NCBI GenBank assembly: GCA_030272585.1
Contig: BSYQ01000011.1
Location: 1,426,001 to 1,490,000 of the forward strand
DNA: 64,000 bases
From: Bryopsis sp. KO-2023
Lineage: Eukaryota > Chlorophyta > Ulvophyceae > Bryopsidales > Bryopsidaceae
Direction: 5' to 3'
The notes beneath the pieces were generated by a model. It had not been told where the DNA came from and searched no databases. It saw nothing but the letters and a program-made list of their open reading frames with translations. Position numbers and translations under genes: made by a program. Of the stretch, positions 8,870 through 22,000 are shown piece by piece (the stretch's first letter is position 1; each line of letters opens with the position of its first letter).

Positions 8870-10509
8870 TGTATTTTCTCCACACTTGGAGGGCCAAGTG
8901 TTGGTTATGGGGGGGAAAAGGTTACAGCTGTAACCCCAAACCACGTCGCCTCCACCGATTTCGTCGTCCCTGCAGCGGGAGTAGGTGTGTTTGGTAGTAA
9001 TCGGGAAGGACAAGACTTAGTTGGGCTAGATTGGGTTGATCCGGCTTCGAGTAGACCTTGATTTGGATCAAGTACATTTGTGATGGGATGTGGGAAGATA
9101 TATTGGACGAGTTTATGGACGTTGGGACCTTTTTGCTTTGGATTGTAAGTCTTCCTTTGGAGTGGGACTGTGGCGTGTGTGACAAGAGCGGTCAAGACGA
9201 CGTTTTGGGAGGTTACAGGCGGTGACGGCGGTGATGGCGGCGGCGGCGATGGTAGTGATGGAGGTAGGAATTTCAACTCCAAAAAAGGACCCGTAAGATT
9301 TGCTGGTGGACGAAATGGAGTAGGTCTTCCTTTTGTTTTTTTGGGGGGGTTGTTTTCGAATTGAATGTTCCAACATGACTTCCCCCATTATTTCTAGGAC
9401 AACTGAAAACGTTTTTTTTTTGGTTTTTTTGACCTTGTGTTTTCAATAAAGTTATTTTGGCTGTTGTGTTTGAAGGTGTGTTTGTGAGGCCGGTAGCGTC
9501 GAATGAGAAAATGCCGACATCGCCAGGTAACCACAACTGTCGGTGCACCTATTGGTGGGAGCGATTGTTATTTTATTCATTTTCCTTATCTGTGTGGAGA
9601 TGGTGGTAGAAATGAAATAATGAAATAATATTTCAGGATGAGGTGATTCAGCCCAAACCCTTGAGAAAAACTTCAGATCAAAAAAAGTGTAATACCCCCC
9701 AAACCTGCATCAACATATTCAAAAAAAGATGACTAAAATTTCCTTGAAAATAAACCCTCTTAGACATCAACGTTAACAGTGTAGGGGAAAAAACCCATTA
9801 TCACCACATATTTTGGAAAAGGCTTAGAAGCCCACTTTCTCCAGTTTGTCCTTTGAAGTATATATACAAGTGTGAATATTTTTAAACTATTTGGGGGTGT
9901 GGATTTTCCAGGTTTGCGAGTGTTGGGACCAGCCAGCTGGGTCGGGTAGGTTGCGCAATATAAAATGCTGTGTTGGTTTTTGGTTCTTTGCGTGGCAACT
10001 GTTTTTTTTTTGACATCAGCGCCAGTAGCAACGAAAACACTTTGTTGGAGGTAAGAGACTGATTTTCGCACCTAAAGAAAGAAATTTGTTTTTGAGGTGG
10101 AAAAAAGTGAAAAGGGGCCAAGGAAAGAAGCAAAGTGAGGAGGGATGGAAAATGAAATTAAAAAAATGTGAGGAAGGATGCCATAGAGATGCTTTTTTTT
10201 TTTTTCCTGGAGTGATTTCATCCTCAATCTTGATATGTTCGTATGATTGCATCCCAGGCGGAGTTCAGGAAGCCGACAGATCCACTTGTGACCACCAGCA
10301 CGCTTTCGAGGTCTGTACCTGCATTCGGACTTGCACAGATTTGATGTTTCACCTTTTGGAGTGTGATCAGGTGGTGGGCCATGAGTGGATTGTGTTTTTT
10401 GTGTTTTTTTTTTTTTTGAAACCAGAATGGCGTGAAGGTCAATGGGACTTTCGATTTGAACAATCTCCTGCCTAAGAACAGGGAGCTTGACGATCCCCCC
10501 TTCCACTAA
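8870..10509 (+). CDS. Multi-exon gene of unknown function (5' end not found)
   Basis: Exons joined by phase: 8870-9050, 9219-9319 (or an earlier donor near 9264), 9476-9526, 9912-9945, 10020-10050, 10258-10314, 10426-10509. Most acceptors follow strong T runs. Readable pieces include GGPSVGYGGEKVTAVTPNH, GSNREGQDLVGLDWVDPAS, a Gly/Asp run, NFNSKKGPVRFAGGRNG, VFVRPVASNEKMPTSPG, LRVLGPASWVGASSNENTLL and NGTFDLNNLLPKNRELDDPP before TAA. No known domain was recognised; the protein looks polar and largely disordered. The start codon is not identified. The join 9319/9476 is off by phase unless the alternative donor is used. A well-formed exon at 10661-10711 suggests either continuation by another route or a second gene. 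Confidence 0.5.
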
Positions 10510-10660
10510 GGGAGTCGTCTGGGTGATGTTCTCTGAGCCTCTCCTTGTGTCGACTGCCCAGGTCAGTTCAGCTATCAGTTGCTTTCTTGTTCTCAAAAGA
10601 GCCTAGCTAGGTGTGGAGTCTGCAAAGGCTGATCATGATCTGCAGTTGTTTTTTTGGCAG

Positions 10661-11482
10661 GTGAATTCCCACCAGCAGTCTGCAGCTTTTACAGTTGGGC
10701 CTGATCGAAAGGTGAGGTCATTCACACACTATTGCATGGGCAAGTTCAAGTTCAAGTTTCCATCCTCTCCTCCGGTGGTATGCATGCTGGGGCTGAGGAC
10801 ATCCAGAGATCCAGGCCTTGGCCCACAGGATATTCTAGGATCCCATTTTTTCTTTGGAAGCTTTGAATTGAGGGGTTGTTAATCTAAAAGAGGCAGGATT
10901 TGTTTTTTTCAATATCTGGAATTCTGGTGGCGGATTAGTTTTGAACATTTCAGAGGTGTTTGTTTTGGATCGGTGTATCTCTTTGTGCTGTGATGTTACC
11001 AAAGAAATAAAGAAATGAAACGAAATGTATGGAAATGGCTGAAAACTTGATCTGGTAAGACTTCCTGCATTTTCAGGGGTTCTTTCCTTATACTCTAATT
11101 GCAATTGCTACAACAATAATAAACCCATCTTGTCTCCTTCCCACTGCCACCTTCGCCTCAACTCATTGAGCGTTTCTGTGTTGATTCAAAAACCTAAGTT
11201 TTTTTCCCCTTTTTTCCCCTGTTTTTTCTTCTTCACAGACTGGAACAAAAGTTCAATCCGCCCACAGACATCGGCGGTGGAAGACCCGCCACTCCTGAAA
11301 CACCATCCCCCCGTTCTTCTGACGTTGCTTGGCATTCGGAAGATCGCAACCATCATTCTTTGCCAGCATCGACTCAATGGTGGATCGAGATGGAGGCTTT
11401 TTTTCGAACGCTTGGAAAACTGGCTCTGAGTTTCCTGATAGTTTCCTTCTCAGGAGTTTTAATGTCCCAAACAGTTCCTTGA
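10661..11482 (+). CDS. Exons of an unknown membrane-associated protein
   Basis: Two clear coding blocks: 10661-10711 (acceptor TTTTTTTGGCAG, donor GTGAGG, phase 0) and 11239-11482 (acceptor after a T/C run, ends TGA). The second encodes a Pro/Ser/Thr-rich stretch (FNPPTDIGGGRPATPETPSP), then MEAFFRTLGK and a hydrophobic segment LALSFLIVSFSGVL that could span a membrane. The phase of the two blocks does not match directly, so at least one exon between them is missing. They may be the 3' part of the preceding gene or join the next gene, whose ATG is only 67 bp away. Confidence 0.4.
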
Positions 11483-11549
11483 TTCGCCCTCTTCTGCTTC
11501 ACAAGCAAAACCTCAGCGCTGCTAAGTTAGCAGGCAGAAAAACGAGCGT

Positions 11550-14151
11550 ATGGAGTTGGACGATAGAAACGGGATCGAACGCGACAAAGAAGCAAGAAAC
11601 ATGCACCCATTGGAGAGCTCTCGCGAAACGCAGCGGAGGGAAGTAGCGTCGACGGATGTGGGTGTTTCTCTGGAGCGTGCTGGACGGCAGTTGAGGGAGT
11701 GGACGATGGCTATGCGCGAATACTTGCCGCAATGCGATCGCGACCAGCACGACGGTATTCACGACGTGGCGGTGGAGAGCGCATCTCGGTTTCAGGCGTG
11801 TTTGTTGCCTTACGCCGATGGCGTGGTCCGGAGGACGAGACGCTGTTGCGACGACTTTCAAGCGCTGACGCTCCGCCAGTATCAACACAGCGAGCGTCGA
11901 GACGAGGTCAAACGCTTAAGGTAGATTTTATCATATTCTGTGGCGTTTTTCTAGGTATCGTAAAAGATAGCCTGCGGTGGTGTGTCTGGGGGGGGGCTCC
12001 GAAAGGAAAATGGGAACGGTTGGATTAAGATGCTCATTCTTTTCACGAGAGCGATTACGTAACCTCCAATTAGATCCAAATCATTATCAAATGGTTTTCC
12101 AACCCAACCCAAAAAATCGAATTCCCTTCCAATTTTGACCAGTTCGTTGCTTAGGTACAGAGTTCAATTTTTCTTACTTTCATTTTAGCTTCGTTGCATT
12201 TCAGATAGTTTTTCTATTTCTTTTTTTTTTTATTTGTTTTTTTTTTGGGGGGGGGGTTGGGGGTTGATTAGAAGCAAATTGATTTTGAGAAAAGTACTGA
12301 AAGTAGAAAATGCTTGTGGCAGAATCGAAGTGTGTCTTGCGAAATCCTTGCACGAGCTAGCGATGGTCGATTTTCAAGCGTCGCTTGCTCAAACCACCCT
12401 TTCAGAAGATATCGAAATCATCCCTACAGCTGAAGATCTGCCACATTGTAAAAAAAAAACAAAAACAAAATTAAAATGCAATTAGAAAGAAAGGGACAGT
12501 GGGAGGTCAGGTGGAATTCCGATGTATTTTGAGTTCGTTTGGAGCTTGGGTTTTGTTATAGTTTTCCGTAGGGTGGCCATCTGTCAATCTTTTTCAAGGG
12601 GGGGGGGGGGGGGGAATGAACCCACATTTCAAAATTTGACCTTTTTCTTCCATTATTTTTCTAAACCACCAGACACAATCCCCGTGGTGTTTATTTTGCA
12701 TCAACTTTTTGCTTTAATTTTTTAATTTTTTGACTCGGCACACACACATAGATGCACGCCCCTTTAAAACGCACTGATATAGCATTTGGCTGATCACCTC
12801 TTTTTCAATTCTTCAACAGCATTCACAGAAAAAAACTATATATATATATAAAATATCAATAAATAAATTCAAGCTTTTCATTTGTATTTTTTTAAACACA
12901 TACCATTGCTTGTTTATTTCCAGGTCCAAATACAAGAAATATATTTGCCGATGTAGCTAAAGATATTGGGAGGAAATTCGCCTCGGTAAAGATGGATATG
13001 GGGGCATTCGGAGCCATTTCATTGGCTGGGGCATCGGTCGGGGTTACGGCTGCACCAATGGTTGGAGGTGAAGTCCGCCATCAAATAGCACTTTTAATTT
13101 TAAATAAATAAAATAATTAAAAATAAAAATAAAAGTATTTCTTTATGTATTTTTTTTACAGTAAACAAATAGATAAGAATTACCCCTTATGCATCTGTAA
13201 GCTTTTACCCCACAATGCCGCAACACATTTCGAGAAATGCAACCGAGCAAATGAATCACTTTTCGTTGGGTATGTTGGTCAGAAAAATGTGGAAGGAGGA
13301 AAAAGTAAGATGTTTTTTTAAAATTATGGGTGCAGGGACTGCAGCGGGTGCTGCAGCAGGGGCAGGGGTTTTTGCTGCGGCGTTTCTTGCCATCCACCAC
13401 AAATATCAAGGTGCCGCTGGGGACCTGCACCGCCAATTCGCTGTTTGCGAACCCTTGGAAATTGAGGAGACATGGACCCCTCCAGAATATCCACAGGTAA
13501 CTTGGGGGCTTGGGTGGTGCCCCTTTCGACCGATTGATGATGCTGTTTTCTCGAGGGCAGGGTAGTTATAGAGGGGGGGGGACCTGGAAGCGGAAGTGAA
13601 AAGGAAATGAAAGTTTTGACGGGATCCTGCATTGATTTAAGCAGGGCACTGGTGTTCCACGCAGGACAGCTTGATGGCGACCGTCAAAACGTTGCGGACA
13701 GCAATGATGCACTTGGATTTGTTCCTTGGGGAAATGCAAGCTATTGTTTCGTTTGATGCATCTGGGGCCACCGATTTCAACATAGAAAAAAACCATAAGG
13801 AAATTCAAGCAAAGGCACGGGATGTTGTACAGTCCTGCAAGTGAGTTGAGAGCTGTGCGATTTTACCTGCAACTTCCCATCTCTGTTTTTTCTGAACCCT
13901 TTGTTCAACCAGATAATACAACATAATGTCCGAATGTATTGTCCAAATTACGTTGCAGCTGTTTCCAAGAGTGTGCCGTCGGAGCCGCCTCTGATTTGCT
14001 GTCGATGAAGAAATTGCTGGAGGGCAGGTCTGACATGGAAGCCTGGATGGAGCCTCTGAAAGACGAGATCGAGCGATGTGGGTTGACAGGCAGATTCCCT
14101 GCGATCATGGAGGCACCTGCTTTCACGTCTCATTGTCGCGATAAGGTTTGA
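11550..14151 (+). CDS. Unknown protein with charged helical N-terminus and glycine-zipper membrane segment
   Basis: Exons 11550-11920, 12323-12447, 12924-13067, 13336-13496, 13645-13840 and 13959-14151 join in phase except the fourth junction, where a short extra exon or assembly error is needed. The N-terminus is highly charged and helical (REWTMAMREYLPQCDRDQHD), followed by SLHELAMVDFQASLAQTTL. Then come Gly/Ala-rich stretches GAFGAISLAGASVGVTAAP and GTAAGAAAGAGVFAAAFL, separated by one intron, which resemble glycine-zipper membrane hairpins. The C-terminus is helical (MKKLLEGRSDMEAWMEPLKD) and ends TSHCRDKV. No family was recognised. An acceptor-like AG just before the ATG means the gene may start further upstream. 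Confidence 0.6.
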
Positions 14152-16038
14152 AAAACCCGATTTTCTTATTTTTATTTTTTTAAAGGGTTTGAAATTGGGT
14201 TTTTCAAACTGCAGGGGCAAGAGATCAAGAAAAAAGGGAAAAAAGAAAGAAAGAAAACAAGAATGGACCGTACTGGGTTGAGGCGTACGAGTTGTGAATC
14301 TTCGAGGGGATGTTTTTTTATTAGATTTGTGATCGTGGTTAGGGGAGTTCTGCAAGGGGTGTAGTGTTTTTGTTCGTGGAAATGGACCGCTTGTTTTTTT
14401 CCTGGTGTTCGCCTTATTTCGTGTGGTGATGAGAATTGGACTGTATATGGAGGATGTATCTGTGGAGGTCGAGTTTTGGATAGGTTCACTTGAGCAGGAG
14501 TTTCTGTTTTGAACAGGTGGAAAAAGCGTTTTCACGGTGGATGAAAAATGATGGAAGAAAAGGACTGCCTAGGATATCTTTACAAATTCTGAGCACAGAT
14601 CGGCAAAGGTGGATTTAGATTTGAGATGAGGCGCAGCCTTTGTGCGATGTTGCACAAAATTTGATTACTTATTTTGCATTGCATGGCAGATTTCTTTGGT
14701 TGCGAAGGAGGGGGGGGGGGGGGGTTAATAGGGAGTTAATTGTTAAATGAGCAGATTTGTTAACTGGAGGTCCAAAAATTTCAGAAAATACACCCTTCCG
14801 GAAACAACAAAATCGCCATGTTGGCTAGCGTCTATGATTTAATCACTATATTTTTGCGGAGTCGTGAAAATCGCTGAATTGCACGAAAAGAAACCCAAAC
14901 TTGAGGGTGCCCTCAAGGTTGGATTGATCAACGATTGCAAAACAGCAAAGGAAGATTCCATCACCCCATTTCAATCGATCAATCAATAATTACAACGTAC
15001 AGCAAAGCAGACCCACCACCTTCCATAATGCTGGAACAGAAACAAAGGAAAAGAATCCTCCATGATGTTAGAAATCCACAAATATAATGCCAATGAACCC
15101 CACATATTTCTGATAAAAAGGAAAGAAAGAAAGGAAAACTCCAACACCCATATTTGATCCGAAATAGTGAATACACCAAGCTCCACTTTTTCACCTATCC
15201 AGACAGTCAAAACCAAATCCAATTCCACATCCAGAAGATCAAAACACTCCACCTGATTTGGTTAAAAGCGTCTTACATTGACCGCAAGATAGAGGCTAAA
15301 AGTCTACCAAAACCTGCAAACAAGGATGCATAACGAACCCCCCCCCCCTCCCTAAAAAAACCATTCGTTGTCGAATATAACAACAAGCCGGACATACAAA
15401 GAAAAAAATAAGCCCCATACTTTACCTCTAAGTGAACAGAACAAAAAAAAAGGTTTTCTTTAGCAATAGTGAAAAAGCGGCCCTCTTCCACTTCAACAAG
15501 ATGAACTCCACATTCGAAAACGTACGGAAAAAAACAAAAAACAACCGAGAATTGCCCCCTACCGCTATAGCGAGTTTACTCTTGAAACTTGTCGCCCCTC
15601 GGCCCTATTCCACCAAACCGCACGTTCAAAGCGTCGTTGGGCGCGTCTTTTGAAGATCTATCCCCCACAAAAAATTCCCTGTACTACAAAGCACATGTGC
15701 TAGTAGCAAAGTAGAGAAAAGAAAGAAAGCGAAGACCCATATTCACTCAGCAATCATATATCAGAACAGCCCAAACCACCCATTGCTACAATCTACACAC
15801 ATACTCTTGCGGAGATTTTCTGACAGATTTAAGAACCAAACATTGGGTTCTGCTTCGGAGCTGAGCAAAGACCACAGCGAGAACCTGATTGTGCAAGCCT
15901 TTGGGGTGGAATCGTACGGAAACCCTGGAAAATCAGCTACATGAGGTGCGCCATTGTCAAGAGATCGTAGGGTGGCTAGTGTGCGTTTTCTTGGAAAACA
16001 ATCCGCCGTGCTCGCGGCGGAACCAGTAAGCCATTGTG
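14152..16038. other. Gene-poor spacer between convergent genes
   Basis: No supported exon. The stretch contains AG-rich and poly-G/poly-C runs (near 14710 and 15340) and AT-rich DNA. It lies between the 3' ends of the glycine-zipper gene (plus) and the polycystin gene (minus), so it should hold both 3' UTRs. Confidence 0.5.
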
Positions 16039-19000
16039 CTAGGTTTGATAGGCGGGTTGTCTTTCCACCATCCTTTTGCGATAGGTTTCCAAATCGCTTA
16101 TGTATCTCCGTTGAAAGCACAGCTGATTCTCTGATCCGTCGAGTGTTCGTTGTATGAACATCCGCGTGGCTTCAAGCTGAGCAATGAGTTGTTTTGCAAG
16201 AATCTGACTTCTCGGCTCCGTTTGCTCGTCTTCAAACAAAAAAGTCTCCTGAAGGCTTCCGTAGGTAACAACTCTGTTCCTGTTTTTGGATCGCTTCGTC
16301 TTAAAGGTGCCAGTGTTAGCGTTTTCTGCCTGGAGCGCCCGCTTTAAAACTTCTCCAGCCTTGCGGAGACCACGTGAATATGTCACGTGAACAGGCTGCA
16401 GATTTGTCTTGCACTCAGCAAATGCATCGCTGAAAATCGCCATGATAAAGTTGAGAAGAACGAAAACGAACAGTACAGGCGCAGATACTGCGAACAAGAC
16501 CTTCGATATCCATTCTCCTCGCGTTTCCTCGATATTGGACTCGGAGGCATAGCTGAGCGAATCTGTATAAACACACAGCCATCGCATTGGTGCTGATCAT
16601 AGCTTTTATTCTGCACACGTTCGTCGATTCTGTGATAAACTTTCGATGTTTTGCCCTCTCCTATCACAAGCGAAACCGAAAATATGGAATTGTACCTGTT
16701 CCCCCTGCCACAATCATGGACTGCAGCTGAGCCATAAGCGCTCGATGAAATGTGGAGAATCTAGCTTCACGGTGTCCAACCACCAGACTTGCCATTACTG
16801 CCAGTCCAGCCACGACTGCAAATATTGCCAACGCCAAATCAAAGAGATAGGGTGCAGACTTGATGAGAGTACGAATTATTCGCCCAGCCTGTCTCATGGG
16901 GAAAGTCATCCGCAAAAAAAAAATCCGTTAGCAGCAGTCACGCACACAAAAACAATATTGTTAGCAGCAGCCGATATTGTGCCGAATCGAATTCGTTCTA
17001 TTGTGCTGCTACTCCTTGAGCAGAAAGAAGGGCTTGTAGGCCTGGGAAATCTACTTTAGATGTGATCTGGAGTCCCACACACTGAGTTGAAGGGACATTT
17101 CTCGTTTTTATCATTTCTATCCCCTTTCTTACAGTCGTCATAGCTGTTATTGAAGCTGCCCTCGTCCATGGCATCGTCGTTTTTGGCCTTCATTAATTAA
17201 AGTAAGGTCTATAATTCTTCCCGAACACAAGCCCCCCCCAAAAAACTATCAGACTCGAGTCCGCCAACCAAAGGGCGGGACCTTGCGTTGAGAAGAGCTT
17301 GCGAAAATTCAGAGACTGTCACCTGCGGGATGATAGAGGACTTCTGGAGGAGCCTAGGGATCATCAGTCCAATTGTGATGGACTGAAGGAGGTAATATAT
17401 GGATTGCAGGAAAGCCTGGGCCTTGATCGTATCCTGCAGAAGGCTCAAGCCCATCATACCCTCATTATTTCCTTCAAGCTGCCACGGTTTAATCCCTGTA
17501 AAACGTTTATTCCATCGGCGAGTATTAGCATGGTTTCCGCTCGATTCAGGTCTGTGGAGACGTTTCAAACTATTTCATTTTTATCATATTGATCAAGAGA
17601 TTATATGGAATCAGTCCAGTGCGCAGGGGACCTTACCCTGTTCGCCAGACCCTTCGCGTTTTGTTAGAAGCCATCGAGAGCCCTCCAATTCCAGGGAGTC
17701 GTATACTTCATACCTCAGCTTGTCTGCTAGTCCAGTCCTCATACCAGCAATGATAATGAAATATGTTACGAGGCTCCCCACTTGAAAAAGCACTATGATG
17801 ATATCCCAATGTAGGTGTGCCAGATCTGCCAACACGACAATTTGTCTTAGCAAAATCGTCGTTCAGCCAGTGGAGGAAGCACTGGTCATATTTTTTGAGT
17901 ACTAGGTAGCAGGATTTCTTGTTTTCGGGCCAAATAAATAAAACTGGGGGTATATATTTGTATCAGTACGTATCCATTTCCTTGGTCTTTTTCTTTACCA
18001 CCACAAGAATGTACTGCAGGGGGCAGTAAATAATAATTGTAACAATCTATCCTGACATCTTTTGTGTTTGGGCTTGCATTTTTGTCGCGGTAGAAGCCTG
18101 GGCTTCCAACATTCTAATATCGGTGTTGGTATACAGATGATTTGCTTCTCATGTTGCTGATTTGCTTTCACTTGAAGATAGATTGATTGAAGCGATGCAA
18201 ACCTTTCTGGCTGAGGGTTTTTCTTTGAAAACCCCCGATGCTCTCTAACCAGGCATGTCTTGTTATCTTTTTGGTTGGTAGTGGTATTCATTAGCATCGG
18301 TGTTGGGAAATAATTCTTAAACAGGAGAATTAAATACAAGTTCAAGAAAATTTAAGGCTGTTTGGCGAAACGCGGCCAGTAGTCACCTGAACCTTGGGTT
18401 CTGATCGGGCCCACAATATTTGTGGCCACATATGCAGCGACAATCACCGCTAGTAGGGCTACAGTCACAAACACGAGGAAACTGCTTCTGGACTTTGGAA
18501 TATCGGGCAGTGTATTGGGGAATGTAAGGCATTTTACATCCCCCCGAAGTCTGCAGACTGTTTCAAGCAGTCCGAACACTTTCATATCTTGATTGTAGGT
18601 GACGGCAATCAGGCCGATTTCCAAGCTTTCGTCGTCCAAATAGCCACTATCAAAAAGATACGTCAAGAGCGAAGCCGCCTTGCTCTGTCGGAGACTAACG
18701 TCGAACAAGACGGAGGAGCGTTTCTCGAAGTCAGTGGAGCCTCCCTGCTGGAAACCGTAGGGTACCCCTGTATCTGATATTTCCTTCGACTGTGATGTGG
18801 TATTGTAGAAAGTTTCAATTTGGGACGAGGAGGAGGGATTGTACAGACTGGATGTCCTAGAAACAGTGGCGTCCCTTCCAAAGCCTTCGATTTCATCCTT
18901 GCCTGGTGCACAAATGAAACATCTGAGAACACAGCAGATTTTTGAAAAGGTGAGGTGTGAGTTGATCGAATTTACTGACACGGAAAACTGTTTTTCACTG

Positions 19001-22000
19001 GTTATAACCAGCATTTTTTAAGGGTATGCCCACCCGTTGTCGTTTCATTCCAATTGTGTGAGCAAAGATATTGCAACTCATGGAATTTTCTCGAGCACAA
19101 TGAAGATCGTTCCCCCCTTGTTTGCCAAAGGGACACGCCGCCAATGATGGTATTAGCGCTTCCCACGTTTCTGATCCGAGGGTATCTGGGTTTGCCCCTC
19201 ACAAAGAATTCCTGGAATTCGCCAACTGTGTACCCCTCAAACTTTCCCAGCTGGGCATCATACTGTTCAGAACCATCATCTGGTCGTCGTTTTATAGTGG
19301 ACGCGGATTTGGATCCTCTGGCTTGAAGCAGAGCCCTGTGCTGCGCGCGAATACTGTCTGAATCTGAACTGACTATATTTGGAGTGTCTACCAGCACTCC
19401 TTGGGTAGATGTTTCCAGATTGGAGGCATTGCCTTGACTTTGAGCACTTTCCACAACAGCGGTGACGTTGAACTCGTGCATTCTGGGCTGACCATCAAGT
19501 TGACAGACGGCATCCATTGTTGAAGAACGTTTCGAAAACAGGAGGAGTGGGGAGTTCTGCAGTACGAAACAATCGCTGTGGTTCAGCCATTTCATACATA
19601 GTCATGTTTGTCAGTGGCCCTTTCCCTCTGGGAGCAGGATACACTGTGCTGCAATGTCACTTTATTTTCACAAGAACTTGATAAAAAGCCATTGAGGTTG
19701 AGAAATGCTGTCTCGATATCCTCCACAATATAATGCAGTGTCTGAAAGCAGCCCAAATTTGTTCATTACCGATGCCTTCCTCAGTGAGGCGATTTGTGCG
19801 TTGCGCAGCTCCCTCAGCTTTTCGATTGCAGATCTTGAAGAGGCGGAGAAGTCATTCAGTATCTCAGACAATTGATCAGGGTATATTTCCAGTGCACGGG
19901 CTTCTGTTTCGGTAAAAAACTCTACAGCATCCTCGATCAAGCTCCATACTTCATCTACCGTGAAAGTCTTGCTGTTTTCGAGCACAGCAAGGGCTGACAA
20001 AAATCGTGACAGCACTTCCTCTGTGTTTTCTTGAAAGGAAACCACAAATGAAATCGCTACATGCAGAAACGTTGCGAGGTTGTCGACCTGTGGCGTAGCC
20101 ATCGATATCTTTGATGATGCCGACAGAAAAGTTCCTTCTCCGCTTACAGCCATTGGAAAGCCTCTTCGCAAGGAAATCGATAACGATTTTCCAAGGGCGG
20201 AGTCCAAAGAAGAAACCGCCGTCAGCGTGGAGAGTAAATCATCTTGGTCAATTACTGACAACAGACGGCGTCTGTCAGCCCGGGGTGAGGCATCCGCTGG
20301 GATTCGCGTACCGATATCCTCCCAAATAGGCCAGTCTTCGATGTTTTCTTCAACGTTTAGTGGAGGCCCTGACAGAAGCCACTTTGAGTTCCCATAGAGG
20401 GCCACTCTGGCTGCCATATTAGCATCCAGGGCAACATGTCCATCATCAATATCTACGAGGAGATCGGGTTGGTGACTTTGAATGAGAAGCTTGAGATTTT
20501 CCGCATATCCGATTTTCAATGCTCGGTTTGCATCTTCGTTGGATGAAGCCAGCAATAACATATCCCGTCCTTCTTCGAGGAAATCGAACTGTGTTTCGAA
20601 CACGGCGGCTTCGATAATGTGTGCAACACTATACGCTGGGTCTGCTGCAAGTCCATTTCCATCCGTGACATCAAATCTGAATCTGTAGCTCCCAGGGGAG
20701 CACACGCCCCTAAGAATGGACGTAGGGGTGCACCTATAGCACTTTTCTTCTTCCTCGCACACCGTTGTTACAGTTATATCATCTTCGAGAGAAGAACCAT
20801 CTGAACCCCACGCTGAAGGTCCACAAACGTGCCCCTTTATCTCTCCGCTACACCTGTCTTGATATTTCAGCCAGGGAACACCGTATGGCAGTACCAGCGG
20901 TTGGGCTGTGTGGAGATTCATCTGTGGCACTCCCTCCACAGATTTCAGCACGTCGCAGGATCCAAACACACACTTTTGATTGCACTGGACATGTCCAGCA
21001 GGGCATGGACTGACGACGCGCACATATCTGGACACTTTCAATGGCGGCCTTTGATGTTCCGGGTCAACAGCTACAAAATCAATTTCGGCACGGGTACCTA
21101 TTGGTGCATCTGCCTTTAACTTGCATCCTTGTAGCCCATAAAGCTCAAAGACATGGAGAGTACAGGTCTCAAGATTCTCCATGCATTCCTGGGATGGGCA
21201 CACCAATATTCTGTAGTGAATTGGCTGTCCAATAATCCTAGCTCCTGGCTCGCACAAACCGGTATGATTGCTTTCGTTGCACCTATCATACTTATGGCCT
21301 TGTGGGATATCGACCACACGATCGATGCCCTCTGTGGAAAGAAGCTCTATCCAGCTGGATGCCTGGAACACAGCTTCGGTTTCAACCTGAAGGCTAAGAC
21401 ATGATTGATAAATCGAACACGAGAAGTCTTCCCCGCAAACGAACTCTCCTGGTGCACAGGCTGGGAAAACTCTAAGCACCCGCGACACAATGCTTGATTC
21501 TCCATTGCTATTCTCAACGCGAAATTCCAGCGTGTACTCGCCAGGCGTTTCAGTGTCTACGTTGCAATTGGAGAATCCATTTTCATGGTAATAGCTTCTT
21601 GTATCATCAGGGCGGGAACAAACTTCTATTTTATCCGATAAATCTCCGTCAAGCTCATCCCACGCACTGGCACCCAGGTCGCAGGGAAATGGCCACTGAA
21701 AATCGTTCCGAAAGCACAATGGGCAACGATAGTAGGGCACCCCCTGCATGATATTTACAATTTCATCCCCAAACAAATGTATTTCTGGAGGGGTTGATTG
21801 CCTTGGCTCTACTTTGTTAGGGGATTCAACCGGTGAACAGGTCTTCGTCGTCCCACAGAACAGCTTCCCACTGGCAGCGCAGAAGTACTGTTTGGGAGGA
21901 CATACAATTGCAACTTTTCTAACAGGATATTGGCCGCCATTTTCGAAGCAATGACTTCCACGAACACCATACGTGATAACGTATGGTGTATCAGGGTCTG

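Noticed and set aside
10072-10596. Minus-strand frame of 174 codons
   Set aside because: On that strand the putative introns are purine-rich. The plus strand has T-rich acceptors and phase-matched exons in the same DNA.
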